From a virus: DNA of 55,286 nt. How positions within the stretch are numbered: position 1 is the first letter of the stretch; each line of letters opens with the position of its first letter. The notes under the pieces are model-generated. The model had not been told where the DNA came from. It was given only the letters and a program-made list of their open reading frames with translations, and did no database searches. Below, piece after piece: positions 14,848 through 23,183 of the stretch. The DNA lies in IMG/VR virus record IMGVR_UViG_3300032316_000894, positions 1 through 55,286 of that record; one strand, given 5' to 3'. The position numbers and the translations under genes were made by a program.

Positions 14848-15460
14848 GTTTTTGAATTATCTTTCTGATGACTTGAGATAAAACCTGAGCCCCTACAACA
14901 ACAATTCCTGACGACACAAGTCTTTCCGCAATTAACAATCCAGCCTCTTTAGGGTCAACTGAACTTTCGGCAATGTTTTGAATATCTAAAATAATTGGGA
15001 TTAAAAAAGCATAAGCCACGGTATCCATAAAACTACCAACACTAACATTTAGTGAGGATAGAAAACCTTTGAATGACGACTTCAACTCTTGTCCCTTGTT
15101 TAAAGTTTTTCTAAAAACTTCTTCAAGACCTTCTTCTTTAATTTTTTTTAAAACATCAACTAACCCTTTCTTATTATCAAAAAATAATATAAAGGCAATT
15201 CCTGCTAAAACGAGATATCTTTGGTCATCGGATAAATTAAAATCACCTGACTTAATGAATTGGTCTAAAGGCATTACTAATCCACCAACAGCGGTACCCC
15301 ACGTTAATAACATTTTTAGGTTAAGACCATAAACTTTACTAGCTCTGTTTACAAGATTTTTGGTGAAAGAATACATGGTTTTCATGTACCCATTCATTCT
15401 TGATTCATCCTGCTCCTGTAAAATTGTTCTCAGTTGAGATTCATTAATTAAAAAATCCAT
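14840..15460 (-). CDS. Membrane protein with capsid-targeting-type N-terminus
   Basis: 206 residues. The N-terminus MDFLINESQLRTILQEQ ends in LQE-Q, a T4-type prohead cleavage site. Hydrophobic segments at about 48-62, 80-97, 143-160 and 178-200 suggest two to four membrane helices, separated by amphipathic helices rich in Lys and Glu. Its TATTTAT motif ends 6 nt before the start. Inference: a packaged protein that enters the host envelope during DNA ejection. Family not recognised. Confidence 0.65.
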   Translation of the reverse strand: MDFLINESQLRTILQEQDESRMNGYMKTMYSFTKNLVNRASKVYGLNLKMLLTWGTAVGGLVMPLDQFIKSGDFNLSDDQRYLVLAGIAFILFFDNKKGLVDVLKKIKEEGLEEVFRKTLNKGQELKSSFKGFLSSLNVSVGSFMDTVAYAFLIPIILDIQNIAESSVDPKEAGLLIAERLVSSGIVVVGAQVLSQVIRKIIQKLK

Positions 15461-15466
15461 ACAACA

Positions 15467-15473
15467 ATAAATA
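15467..15473 (-). promoter_or_regulatory. TATTTAT late-type promoter motif
   Basis: 6 nt before the ATG at 15460; forms a divergent pair with the copy at 15483. Confidence 0.6.
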
Positions 15474-15482
15474 TACTGTATA

Positions 15483-15489
15483 TATTTAT
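15483..15489 (+). promoter_or_regulatory. TATTTAT late-type promoter motif
   Basis: 4 nt before the ATG at 15494. Confidence 0.6.
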
Positions 15490-15493
15490 TATC

Positions 15494-16105
15494 ATGAGAG
15501 GTGAATTAAATCCAACATTAAAAGAGGGAGATAAAGTTGTTTGTTACCACATGGATGGTGAGACAGGTGTTCCTCCAGGGACTGAAGGTACTGTAAGAAG
15601 AATAAGTAGGGACCCATTTGAACCAAACGGTGACGAATTGATTATTGAAGTAAACTGGGATAACGGAAGTACGTTAGCATTAGTTTCATCTACAGATGCG
15701 TGGAAAAAACCAAAAGAGAGAGTTCAAGAGTCCTCAACTACAGGTGACCGTCACTATGATTATTTTTCCAAAAATCCTGAAATCTTTGAAAACTTTGATT
15801 GGAGATTTTTTAGAGAATTTCTTAACAAACTTAGAGATTCTAGTGTTGTGAATATGTTCCAAGCCCGTCCTTTTTTATATTCAGGTAGAGAATGGATTGA
15901 TAGATACCATGGAGAAAACGAAGAAGAAAACGAAGCGTTTCAAGAAGTTTTAGAAATGGCGGAAGAATCTAAAATGAAATTGGTACAAGGTCTTATGAAA
16001 TACATGGAATCCAAAAAATTAGATATGGATGATATGAGTAGAGTGAACCATTTGGCTGAAAAGTTCGCCAGCAAAATAGTCCAACTCTATATGACATTCG
16101 ATTAA
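15494..16105 (+). CDS. DUF4314-like protein with helical C-terminal domain
   Basis: 203 residues. Residues 10-73 form a small beta-barrel-type domain with VPPGTEGTVRRI, VNWDNGSTLALV and DAWK, the pattern of DUF4314-like domains (often VxPGTxGTV and WDNGSxL). Residues 85-203 are mostly helical and acidic. The domain is frequent in phage and plasmid proteins without a defined activity. Expressed from its own TATTTAT promoter. Confidence 0.65.
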   Translation: MRGELNPTLKEGDKVVCYHMDGETGVPPGTEGTVRRISRDPFEPNGDELIIEVNWDNGSTLALVSSTDAWKKPKERVQESSTTGDRHYDYFSKNPEIFENFDWRFFREFLNKLRDSSVVNMFQARPFLYSGREWIDRYHGENEEENEAFQEVLEMAEESKMKLVQGLMKYMESKKLDMDDMSRVNHLAEKFASKIVQLYMTFD

Positions 16106-16446
16106 GAATCTTCCCTACCATAATCGTCTTCAATTCTAATAATATCTTCTTCCTCAAAAGATTCACCAGTTTGAACTTCTATGAACACTAATGGTTCATC
16201 GGTTTCATTGATAATTCTGTGTTTTGCCCCAAGAGCGATTGTAATTGATTCTCCTTGATTTCTGAATACCTTCTCATCGTTTAAAATGATTGTTGCGTTA
16301 CCTTTAACGATGGTCCAACATTCCTTTCTTTTCTCATGATATTGATAAGACAATCTTTGTCCAGGGTTTACAGTAATTTGTTTAACTTTAGTGTAGTCTG
16401 TGTCTAATAGGATTTCGTAAAATCCCCATGGTCTTTCTTCTCTCAT
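16102..16446 (-). CDS. Cupin, mannose-6-phosphate isomerase type II-like
   Basis: 114 residues, a single cupin: RPWGFYEIL at the start, VNPGQRLSYQYHEKRKECW with the metal-binding His and Glu, then HRIIN and FIEVQTG near the end, finishing RIEDDYGR. This matches the C-terminal cupin of GMP/PMI enzymes, which interconverts fructose-6-P and mannose-6-P. As a stand-alone cupin it may act as a sugar-phosphate isomerase. It follows a nucleotidyltransferase gene with overlapping start and stop, so both may serve phage glycan or sugar-nucleotide metabolism. Confidence 0.8.
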   Translation of the reverse strand: MREERPWGFYEILLDTDYTKVKQITVNPGQRLSYQYHEKRKECWTIVKGNATIILNDEKVFRNQGESITIALGAKHRIINETDEPLVFIEVQTGESFEEEDIIRIEDDYGREDS

Positions 16447-16880
16447 TATTTCTTATTAATCATGTCACTTGAATTGTGAGTTTTTAGCCCCAATCCGTCA
16501 ACTATTTTTATACCTAATGAATCACAAACTACTTTCTCAGGGATTTCGTTTGCGAATCGGTCACCACCTTTTGTGAAGATGATTTCAGACTCAGGGTCTA
16601 ATGATTTAATTTTGTCATGAAACAATTTAATAGTTTCACAAACACTACCATCTTGGTCGATAGCGATTTCTGCGTGGTCAACGTATCTGATTGATTCAAT
16701 AACCACTTTACGATATTCCTCATCTTGGAAGGAAGGTATACCTCTTTTTAATTCGGCTTGTTTATCGTTATTTACGATTACCCATAGTTCGTCCACAAGT
16801 TCTTTGGACAACATAAGACATTCAATATGTCCTGGATGGATTGGGTTTCCATACATTGAGGTTATTCCGTATTTTTTCAT
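16446..16880 (-). CDS. Cytidylyltransferase-like nucleotidyltransferase
   Basis: 144 residues. The HxGH signature is in GNPIHPGHIECL at about residues 11-22. VIVNNDKQAELKRG and a late TKGGD segment fit the glycerol-3-phosphate cytidylyltransferase/heptose-1-phosphate adenylyltransferase superfamily. The usual C-terminal ISST motif is replaced by HNSSDM. It activates a small phosphorylated substrate with NTP; which one cannot be read from sequence. Overlapping starts and stops tie it to the cupin and a 73-residue protein upstream. Confidence 0.8.
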   Translation of the reverse strand: MKKYGITSMYGNPIHPGHIECLMLSKELVDELWVIVNNDKQAELKRGIPSFQDEEYRKVVIESIRYVDHAEIAIDQDGSVCETIKLFHDKIKSLDPESEIIFTKGGDRFANEIPEKVVCDSLGIKIVDGLGLKTHNSSDMINKK

Positions 16881-17101
16881 TAAACAGTAATCTTGATTAT
16901 CGTTTTATCTTCTTTCTTTATTATTTTGTAACTTTTTAAAAAACGGTTGTCTAATGAAAGACAATATTTTTTCAAATCAATAATTGTTTTATCCCTATCT
17001 TCACCTCGGATGACTCCAGTAATTGTTTGAGGATGAAAATCAATTCCAATATTATGCCATTCATCACCGATTACTTCGGGTAATATGATTTCGTATTCCA
17101 T
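16880..17101 (-). CDS. Small unknown protein
   Basis: 73 residues, beta-rich with a lysine-rich end (YKIIKKEDKTIIKITV). No known motif. Its start overlaps the thyA stop and its stop overlaps the next start, so it is part of the same operon. Confidence 0.6.
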   Translation of the reverse strand: MEYEIILPEVIGDEWHNIGIDFHPQTITGVIRGEDRDKTIIDLKKYCLSLDNRFLKSYKIIKKEDKTIIKITV

Positions 17102-18402
17102 TAGTTTGATAAGGGGGCTTTAATCGGGGGGTGAGATTTATAGTTTATTAATTCAAAACAATCAGGTCTTAATGCCAAGATTTTCTCACTAAATGTCTTT
17201 TCACCTAAATGTTCTTTAACTTTTTCATGTTGATACCACTCTCTATGTGTAATTTTAACTGACGGTAATGGATATGGTTCTCTTGTTCTGGTTGGTATTC
17301 CTCTATCATCCATCATATCCAAACCATTAATTTTGCCATACGAATTTCCACCATCTTCTTCCCATGTTTTATCGTTTCCTGTATACAAAGCATATCTTTC
17401 ATCGAAAGTTAATATTCTACCAATCTGTTCTTTTGCTTGTTCGATATGGTTTGAATATAAATGAACGTCACCTAAATTACCAATTAACTCATCAGGAACC
17501 ATATTAACTTCTTCTGCGATAATATTTAATAACAACGCATAAGATGCGATATTAAATGGAAGACCTAAGAATGTATCTACTGAACGTTGGTTCCACATTA
17601 AGGAGATTGCTCTCTTTGGGGTTGGAGTATAATATGGGTTATCAAAATCAGGTAACTTTTTAGGGTCAAAGAACCTTTCCATACCTGTTTCGTAGTTATT
17701 ATTAAACCAAATATTATATCGTCTTAAATCACTTAATTCTGTGGTATAAACTTGAAATCCATAATGACAAGGTGGAAGAACCATTTGGTCTAATTCACCT
17801 ACATTCCAAGCACTAACCATCAATCGTCTTGAATCAGGGTTTGTTTTAAGGTCATTGATTAGATTTTGAATTTGGTCTATACCATTAGTTAACCAATCTT
17901 CTTGATAGTCCCAACTTGTGTCAAATGATTTCCAACTTCTCCATTGCTTACCATAGATTGGCCCTAACTCTCCCCACGTCTTAGCAAACTCATCATCGGT
18001 TTTTATTTTGTTAATGAATTCTTCTTTTGTGTATAATCTTTTATCTTCATGAAAACAATTCATTGTGGTATTGGGACCATACAATTCATAGTTAATCGGG
18101 TCAATTGGGTTTCCCCAATGTGTAACATATCTTTTATAAGCATCACCATCCCAAATATGACAATCATAATCCAATAGAAATTTGATATTTGTCTCACCTC
18201 TTAAGAACCATAATAGTTCTGTTACTACTGAATTCCAGTGCATTTTTTTAGTAGTCAGTAATGGAAATCCTTCACTCATTTTATGACGAATTTGTCTACC
18301 AAATACTGATATGGTACCAGTCCCTGTCCTGTCTTTTTTCTCCACTCCATTATCAAGAATGTCTTGAAGTAACTCTGTGTATTTGTTATCTATTTGATTC
18401 AT
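17101..18402 (-). CDS. thyA: Thymidylate synthase, ThyA type, with insertions
   Basis: 433 residues, far longer than the usual 264-320. Landmarks of ThyA are present: KKDRTGTGT near the N-terminus, LRGETNI, IYGKQWR, the nucleophile Cys212 in LPPCHYGFQ, SLMWNQRSVDTFLGLPFN with the dUMP-binding Asn, and LGDVHLYSNH. It makes dTMP from dUMP with methylene-tetrahydrofolate. Compared with standard ThyA there is extra sequence at about 98-145, and about 45 residues (from residue 219) between the active-site strand and the SLMWNQRS motif. The retained Asn argues for thymidylate synthesis over dCMP hydroxymethylation. Confidence 0.92.
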   Translation of the reverse strand: MNQIDNKYTELLQDILDNGVEKKDRTGTGTISVFGRQIRHKMSEGFPLLTTKKMHWNSVVTELLWFLRGETNIKFLLDYDCHIWDGDAYKRYVTHWGNPIDPINYELYGPNTTMNCFHEDKRLYTKEEFINKIKTDDEFAKTWGELGPIYGKQWRSWKSFDTSWDYQEDWLTNGIDQIQNLINDLKTNPDSRRLMVSAWNVGELDQMVLPPCHYGFQVYTTELSDLRRYNIWFNNNYETGMERFFDPKKLPDFDNPYYTPTPKRAISLMWNQRSVDTFLGLPFNIASYALLLNIIAEEVNMVPDELIGNLGDVHLYSNHIEQAKEQIGRILTFDERYALYTGNDKTWEEDGGNSYGKINGLDMMDDRGIPTRTREPYPLPSVKITHREWYQHEKVKEHLGEKTFSEKILALRPDCFELINYKSHPPIKAPLSN

Positions 18403-18556
18403 TTTTTAATGTGTTATATGCGATTTCGATGGAAGTGTTAATATCCATTCTAGGTTCGCTCTCTCTAATTTTTTTTGATAGGTCTAATACTTTAGTTCTA
18501 ATACCTAAAGATTCTGCCTCAATTAGTAATTCAAGTATAAATTTTTCTGATGTCAT
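18386..18556 (-). CDS. Small unknown helical protein
   Basis: 56 residues (MTSEKFILELLIEAESLGIR...), charged and helical. Overlaps thyA by 17 nt and the upstream gene by 4 nt. No motif. Confidence 0.5.
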   Translation of the reverse strand: MTSEKFILELLIEAESLGIRTKVLDLSKKIRESEPRMDINTSIEIAYNTLKNESNR

Positions 18557-18795
18557 ATTCCTGCCTCCTCTCTCCACATTTCTTCCATATGATTTCTTGA
18601 CGCGTTATAGTTTCCATAATCACCCCAATAATCCAATAAGGACTCAAATGTTAATTTAAGTTTATTATATTTTTCTTCTGATTCTCTTAATCCTAAGATA
18701 TAAGAATCTGTCATTGCTTCAACAACAGATTCCTTATCTAAGAATGAATTATGTACGATTTTTGATTCGTAAATTTCCTCTAACTTTGTTTTCAT
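18553..18795 (-). CDS. Small unknown protein
   Basis: 80 residues starting MKTKLEEIYESKIVH, helical and charged. The start overlaps the RNA ligase stop by 4 nt; an earlier in-frame ATG would lie inside the ligase gene. No recognisable motif. Confidence 0.55.
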   Translation of the reverse strand: MKTKLEEIYESKIVHNSFLDKESVVEAMTDSYILGLRESEEKYNKLKLTFESLLDYWGDYGNYNASRNHMEEMWREEAGI

Positions 18796-19880
18796 GGTTC
18801 TACCTCTTTTTGCCAAAATGGTTTACTGTATTGTGGTTTCATTAACTTCCAAATTATGTCGTCAACTTTTTCGTTGTTATGGTCCCACATTGCAAACATA
18901 ATTGGATGTAAGACTTCTTGTTGTTTCATTACAAATTCGGCAAATTCTTTTTTAGTTGGTTCAGGGTCTACATCACCATATTTTCCATAACGGAATCCAT
19001 CGTGAAGTTTACCTGCTCTCTCCCTTAATTGATAACAACCGTATTTCAAGTTTTGAATTGTGGTTTTAACCCATTTATCAAACTCATCAGGTACTCGGTC
19101 CAACAGTTCGTCCAAATCTTTCCCATCTTTCAAATATTCCCAAATATCAACATTAGAGAAACCAGTTAAAATTCTATGAAGACGAACATATTCTTCTCCT
19201 TTAATTTTCATTCTGAACCCGTTTTTAAAACGAATTACATAACCCTCACGGTTTCCATTAATCTTATCTTTAAGAGTATCGTAATCAGAAATACCATCGT
19301 ATTTTTTAATGGTTGGGAATCCACTTACTTCGTTGATTGACAACATTGAATCGTAATCTAACTCCTTACCGTTGGCATTACTTACCATAGATAAAACAAC
19401 TAATTCCTCATCTTCACCATAATCACAAACAATACGGTTTTCAGGGTAAATAATCTCAACAACTGTAGTGTAACCTTTTGGTAATACCTCTACGTTGTAT
19501 TTGTTATTTAAAATCTGTCTACCTTTGATTGATTGGTCTGAAGTGAATGAACCCTTACTTGCTAAAATCCACTTACCTTGGTACCAAAATAAAATACCTA
19601 AAGAACCATCTAATTTTTCAAATACTTCAAAAGATTCCTCAGGAATATCAGATAAAGTTAATTCTTCGTAGTTAAAAAACTTATTAAACGCTTTAGCGAC
19701 AACATTCCCCTCCTTATCCAAGATAAGACCTCGGCACATTTTGGTAATATCGTCCCACCCACCTTCATACTGACAAGTACGAGAGTAGTTGTATATAGAT
19801 AGAGGAAGGGTTGGGTGGTCATTTTTAACCACCAAACCCTTTTCTAAATAATCGTTCAATATGTTGATATCTACAGTCAC
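18792..19880 (-). CDS. T4 Rnl1-like RNA ligase
   Basis: 362 residues. The nucleotidyltransferase lysine motif KxDG is in FEKLDGSLGIL at about residue 90, preceded by CRGLILDKEGNVVAKAFNKF and FFNYEE and followed by ASKGSF, the layout of T4 RNA ligase 1. Later motifs EGYVIRFKNG and RMKIKGEEYVRLHR complete the set. Such ligases seal breaks in tRNA made by host anticodon nucleases. A P-loop kinase gene lies 240 nt upstream in the same operon, which supports an RNA-repair module. Confidence 0.87.
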   Translation of the reverse strand: MTVDINILNDYLEKGLVVKNDHPTLPLSIYNYSRTCQYEGGWDDITKMCRGLILDKEGNVVAKAFNKFFNYEELTLSDIPEESFEVFEKLDGSLGILFWYQGKWILASKGSFTSDQSIKGRQILNNKYNVEVLPKGYTTVVEIIYPENRIVCDYGEDEELVVLSMVSNANGKELDYDSMLSINEVSGFPTIKKYDGISDYDTLKDKINGNREGYVIRFKNGFRMKIKGEEYVRLHRILTGFSNVDIWEYLKDGKDLDELLDRVPDEFDKWVKTTIQNLKYGCYQLRERAGKLHDGFRYGKYGDVDPEPTKKEFAEFVMKQQEVLHPIMFAMWDHNNEKVDDIIWKLMKPQYSKPFWQKEVEP

Positions 19881-19881
19881 T

Positions 19882-20100
19882 TTATTTTTTAATTAACATG
19901 TTTGTGTTTGCAATAGGGAAACGAGCAACGGGTACTCTTTTTTCTTCAGTTGAAGTTGAGTCCATTTGCATTATTTGGTAATACCCTTCTTCAAATTTAA
20001 CCGTAGGTACGTTTTCAAAAGTATAAAGGATTGGTGAAGACTCATTACCTTCATAAAGTTTTACTGATTTTGTTGATGTGTTGAATACTAATGTTTGCAT
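19882..20100 (-). CDS. Small beta-rich phage protein, unknown
   Basis: 72 residues (MQTLVFNTSTKSVKLYEGN...). It resembles short conserved proteins that recur in large phages near nucleotide and RNA enzymes, but no activity is known to me. One nucleotide separates it from the ligase gene. Confidence 0.6.
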   Translation of the reverse strand: MQTLVFNTSTKSVKLYEGNESSPILYTFENVPTVKFEEGYYQIMQMDSTSTEEKRVPVARFPIANTNMLIKK

Positions 20101-20117
20101 GTGATTGTTTTTGTTTT

Positions 20118-20528
20118 TTATAATTTAATTTCAAATCTATTCTTCATTTGTTCTATTTTTTCGTCAGGAACTCCATGTTCGTTTTTACCCCCATGTCTGT
20201 TCTCAACAATAATAGTATAAACTTTATAACCATACTTTTTTGCGATGATTTGGTAAAATTTCATTTCCCACTCTTGTGTGAATGTATTTGATACTACAAT
20301 ATTACGATAAAATAATGAATTAACCAAATTAGGATACATTGCTTTATGGACTTGTCTCTTACAAAAATTGTGAGCGTCTTTTAACCCGTTGAAATCAAAC
20401 TCGTAATTTCCATTTTTCATGAAATACTTGTCAGCTTCAAAGATTTGCCATGATTTGGCAATTGATTTTGCTAGTGTAGATTTACCAGAACCTGGTACTC
20501 CTCTTACAATATATAAATTCTTTTCCAT
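20118..20528 (-). CDS. P-loop kinase, polynucleotide-kinase-like
   Basis: 136 residues. Walker A is GVPGSGKST at about residues 9-17; IFEADKYF, FCKRQVHKAM and SNTFTQEWEM follow, the order seen in T4 Pnkp-type and related small zeta-toxin-like kinases. The short length covers only a kinase domain without the phosphatase half of T4 Pnkp. With the ligase at 18792 and a phosphoesterase at 20846 it could prepare RNA ends for sealing. Substrate is inferred from context only. Confidence 0.75.
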   Translation of the reverse strand: MEKNLYIVRGVPGSGKSTLAKSIAKSWQIFEADKYFMKNGNYEFDFNGLKDAHNFCKRQVHKAMYPNLVNSLFYRNIVVSNTFTQEWEMKFYQIIAKKYGYKVYTIIVENRHGGKNEHGVPDEKIEQMKNRFEIKL

Positions 20529-20529
20529 G

Positions 20530-20862
20530 TTATTTTTGTATAATATTGTTATCTATATTCCAAATATTGAAATGGTCAAAATCATTTTCTTTTTCCCATC
20601 CGTACATTCTCATACTAATTTCGTTTCTAGTCTCCAAAGATAGTAACTTTGAAATAACTTCTCGTGCAACTGGATGAATCATTTGAACCATCATAACAAA
20701 ATTAGGTCCGTCATTTGGTAAATCCTTAATTCTATTAATTTTTTCACTTGAGTATTCAAACTTATCATCAAATGTTTTCCAAAATTTAATACACACCTCT
20801 TTGAGTTCGTTAAACAATTCTTCTTTTGGTGGTGTATAAAATAATTTAACTGATTTCTCCAT
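20530..20862 (-). CDS. Unknown protein
   Basis: 110 residues, helical with aromatic-rich C-terminus (YGWEKENDFDHFNIWNIDNN). No known motif. Overlaps the upstream phosphoesterase gene by 17 nt and ends 1 nt before the kinase start. Confidence 0.55.
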   Translation of the reverse strand: MEKSVKLFYTPPKEELFNELKEVCIKFWKTFDDKFEYSSEKINRIKDLPNDGPNFVMMVQMIHPVAREVISKLLSLETRNEISMRMYGWEKENDFDHFNIWNIDNNIIQK

Positions 20863-21529
20863 GTTCTTTATTTATAAGTTCATCTAAATGGTGGTCGTTC
20901 TGTATTTCAGAAAGTTTATCTCTGTGTCGTAATAAAGGGACAATTTCACGTAATACGTTATATGGTCTGAACTCAGGGTGACCATCCATCCCTACGTCCA
21001 TTCTCTGACCTTTACCGAATCTTAAATTAGTTGGTAAGTGACAGTGACCGTGTAAGTGCATTACACCCTTATTAAGACCATCCCATGAACTTATAGGGTA
21101 ATGCATCAAACGGAAGGTATGTTCTTGTATCTTCAATGTATTGTAGTGAGAAACGGATTTAAATAACCCTTGAGAACCCCCTCTATTATTTTCAATATGG
21201 TGGTCGTGGTTACCCAAGATTAAATGAATGTTTTTACAAACAATTCGGTCCCAAAATTCACGTATAGATTCGTACCCACCAAAAGACCAGTCACCAAGAC
21301 ATATTAAGATATCATCTTGCATAACGTTCTCGTTGATGTTATTTACAATTGCGGCATTCATCTTCTCCAAAGTTGAAAAGTCACGAGTTTGAGAAATTGG
21401 TACTTCACCGTCAGGCGTTCTCCAGTTAGTCGTTCCTCGACATATATTTTTGTGGTTAAAGTGTGGGTCAGAAAATATCCACACATCAGAGGTGGCTCTC
21501 CCCTTGCTATCGGTCTCTATCTTTATCAT
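20846..21529 (-). CDS. Calcineurin-like metallophosphoesterase (second type)
   Basis: 227 residues. Motifs: IFSDPHFNHKN with the first metal site, CLGDWSFGG, ILGNHDHH, LMHYPISSWD and HLHGHCH. These define a metallophosphoesterase subfamily common in phages and plasmids, different from the 3701-4375 enzyme, where the first motif is SDTH. It may remove terminal phosphates or cyclic phosphates; the neighbouring kinase and ligase genes suggest RNA-end processing. Transcribed from a TATCTTTG promoter that ends 4 nt before the ATG, so it heads the operon down to about 16102. Confidence 0.88.
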   Translation of the reverse strand: MIKIETDSKGRATSDVWIFSDPHFNHKNICRGTTNWRTPDGEVPISQTRDFSTLEKMNAAIVNNINENVMQDDILICLGDWSFGGYESIREFWDRIVCKNIHLILGNHDHHIENNRGGSQGLFKSVSHYNTLKIQEHTFRLMHYPISSWDGLNKGVMHLHGHCHLPTNLRFGKGQRMDVGMDGHPEFRPYNVLREIVPLLRHRDKLSEIQNDHHLDELINKEHGEIS

Positions 21530-21533
21530 AGAG

Positions 21534-21541
21534 CAAAGATA
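21534..21541 (-). promoter_or_regulatory. TATCTTTG host-type promoter
   Basis: Minus-strand TATCTTTG followed by 4 nt and the ATG at 21529. Confidence 0.65.
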
Positions 21542-21547
21542 ATAAAA

Positions 21548-21805
21548 TTATTCTGAAATAGTAATTAAAAAAACAGGATTTTGTTCTCCCGCATATAAAC
21601 CTTTTATGTTGTAGTCATAAAACTCTTCGGCTTCACCGAAAGTCATGAGGTCTCGTTCTTGTAATATAGATAAAATCTTATGTTGAGAGTAAAGTATTCG
21701 TGGACCGTTGAAATCCTCAACAATACCAACAATTGCGTCTTCAAGTCCGTCTAACATAACGGCTCCTTCACAGTAAGATTCTATATCGTAATTGTTAATT
21801 GTCAT
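21548..21805 (-). CDS. Small conserved-type phage protein
   Basis: 85 residues: MTINNYDIESYCEGAVMLDG, then a strand-rich region with ILYSQHKILSILQERD and MTFGEAEEFYDYNIKGLYAG. The last motif (T-x-x-E-A-x-E-F-x-x-x-N-I) is common in short hypothetical phage proteins. Function unknown. A start eight codons earlier (21829) is possible. Confidence 0.65.
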   Translation of the reverse strand: MTINNYDIESYCEGAVMLDGLEDAIVGIVEDFNGPRILYSQHKILSILQERDLMTFGEAEEFYDYNIKGLYAGEQNPVFLITISE

Positions 21806-21946
21806 AATAAAAAAAGGGGAGAAATTCAAAATTGAGGCGATAAGTAAATTACCAAGATACTATCAAATGAATATGAATCTCTCCCTTAGTAGAAGTATAG
21901 AATTAGTTCTTAAAATAGTCAAACGAAAAAAAGAACCTTTTCAAAC

Positions 21947-21953
21947 TATTTAT
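21947..21953 (+). promoter_or_regulatory. TATTTAT late-type promoter motif
   Basis: 16 nt upstream of the ATG at 21970. Confidence 0.5.
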
Positions 21954-21969
21954 AATAAAAATAATAGTT

Positions 21970-23151
21970 ATGAGAGGATATTTTGGATTAGGTCAATTAT
22001 CATCGGAAGAGAAATCTGATATTTTGGACCAACATAAAAGTGTTTACAATGGTTACCAAACCATGCAGCCACAAGTGTCGAACACACAACCATTAACTGT
22101 ATATGATTTTGCAGGAGATAAAGATGGTATGGTGGTTAATAATAAAGGTGAGGTTAAGAAATACACAAACATGGGTATCAACGAACAAGTTGAAGAAAAA
22201 TCTATGTGTGAACAATGTGGAGGTCAAATGACTGAAGGGGAGTGTATGGAATGTGGTTATAATGAAGGTGAAATGGAAGAAAGTGATTCTGATTGGGACG
22301 CAACTTTAATGGATGGATTAGAAGAAGAAACAGGACATTTAGATGATATCTACAGTGTTAGGGATTTAAATATGGATTCAGGATTTGATTATATTGAGGG
22401 TGATTCTAACGATGTTGATACATTCGAAGGAATGCATAAAAATCTTTATAAAGAAGATGATGAAGAGGATATGGTTGACTATGAAAATGACGACAACGAA
22501 GATGACGGATTTTTGGATGACCAATTAGATGAAGACGATACATATGACAAACCATATGAAAAAGGTAAATTTGGAATGAAAGCTTCTCGTGCAAGAGCAA
22601 GTTTTGAACCAACACCAAAAGAAAAAGATATTTTAGATAAACTTTTTGGTCAGTATGGTGATGATATCCCACCAATTGTTATTAGATATTTAAGAAAATT
22701 ACCAAGAAAAGTTTTCACAAAAAGATTACAAGACCTTGGGTTATTAGATACTAAAGCAGATGTTAAAGAACAAGGTGGAAATGTTGATGATATGAATGTT
22801 TCTGATGTAGAATCAGCATATGATTTTGAATCAAATGGACCAATGGATGGTGGAGATTCTTACCCTGTAAATGAATATGAATATGAAACAATGGAATCGG
22901 CCTTTGCTGACGAGATTGATGAGGTGGATGTATCAGGTTCACAAGGAATTTACGGTGATATGGACCCAGCATATGATTTTGATAGTGACGGGCCAGGTAA
23001 AGGTGGACCATACCAAGAATTTTCACATGGAACGGTACATAGTGATTTAGATGATGAATTCGAGGAAATTGATGAGGACCTACAAGAAGACTTTAAAACT
23101 CAAAAGAACAAAATTAAAGAAATGTTCGACAGATTTAACAAATATAATTAA
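21970..23151 (+). CDS. Large acidic protein with zinc-ribbon-like motif and internal repeats
   Basis: 393 residues, very rich in Asp and Glu. The N-terminus (LSSEEKSDILDQHKSVYNGY) resembles the propeptide-like starts of other proteins here, with MGINEQ at about residue 72 as a possible (L/I)xE site. CEQCGG and CMECGY at about 79-96 form a four-Cys zinc-ribbon-like pair. A basic, folded part (about 195-260) ends KRLQDLGLL. Two diverged copies of an AYDFxSxGPxxGG motif lie at about 277 and 334. The composition suggests a scaffold-like or DNA-mimicking head protein, which is inference. Confidence 0.7.
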   Translation: MRGYFGLGQLSSEEKSDILDQHKSVYNGYQTMQPQVSNTQPLTVYDFAGDKDGMVVNNKGEVKKYTNMGINEQVEEKSMCEQCGGQMTEGECMECGYNEGEMEESDSDWDATLMDGLEEETGHLDDIYSVRDLNMDSGFDYIEGDSNDVDTFEGMHKNLYKEDDEEDMVDYENDDNEDDGFLDDQLDEDDTYDKPYEKGKFGMKASRARASFEPTPKEKDILDKLFGQYGDDIPPIVIRYLRKLPRKVFTKRLQDLGLLDTKADVKEQGGNVDDMNVSDVESAYDFESNGPMDGGDSYPVNEYEYETMESAFADEIDEVDVSGSQGIYGDMDPAYDFDSDGPGKGGPYQEFSHGTVHSDLDDEFEEIDEDLQEDFKTQKNKIKEMFDRFNKYN

Positions 23152-23156
23152 TAACA

Positions 23157-23183
23157 AACCCCTCTTGACGGAGGGGTTTTTTT
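23157..23183 (+). terminator. Intrinsic terminator
   Basis: CCCCTC/GAGGGG stem with loop TTGACG and a T run after the acidic-protein gene. Confidence 0.8.

Noticed and set aside
17101-18402. dCMP or dUMP hydroxymethylase instead of thymidylate synthase
   Set aside because: The Asn in LPFN and the other ThyA motifs are intact; a dCMP hydroxymethylase would usually carry Asp there. A dUMP hydroxymethylase cannot be fully excluded but has no positive support.
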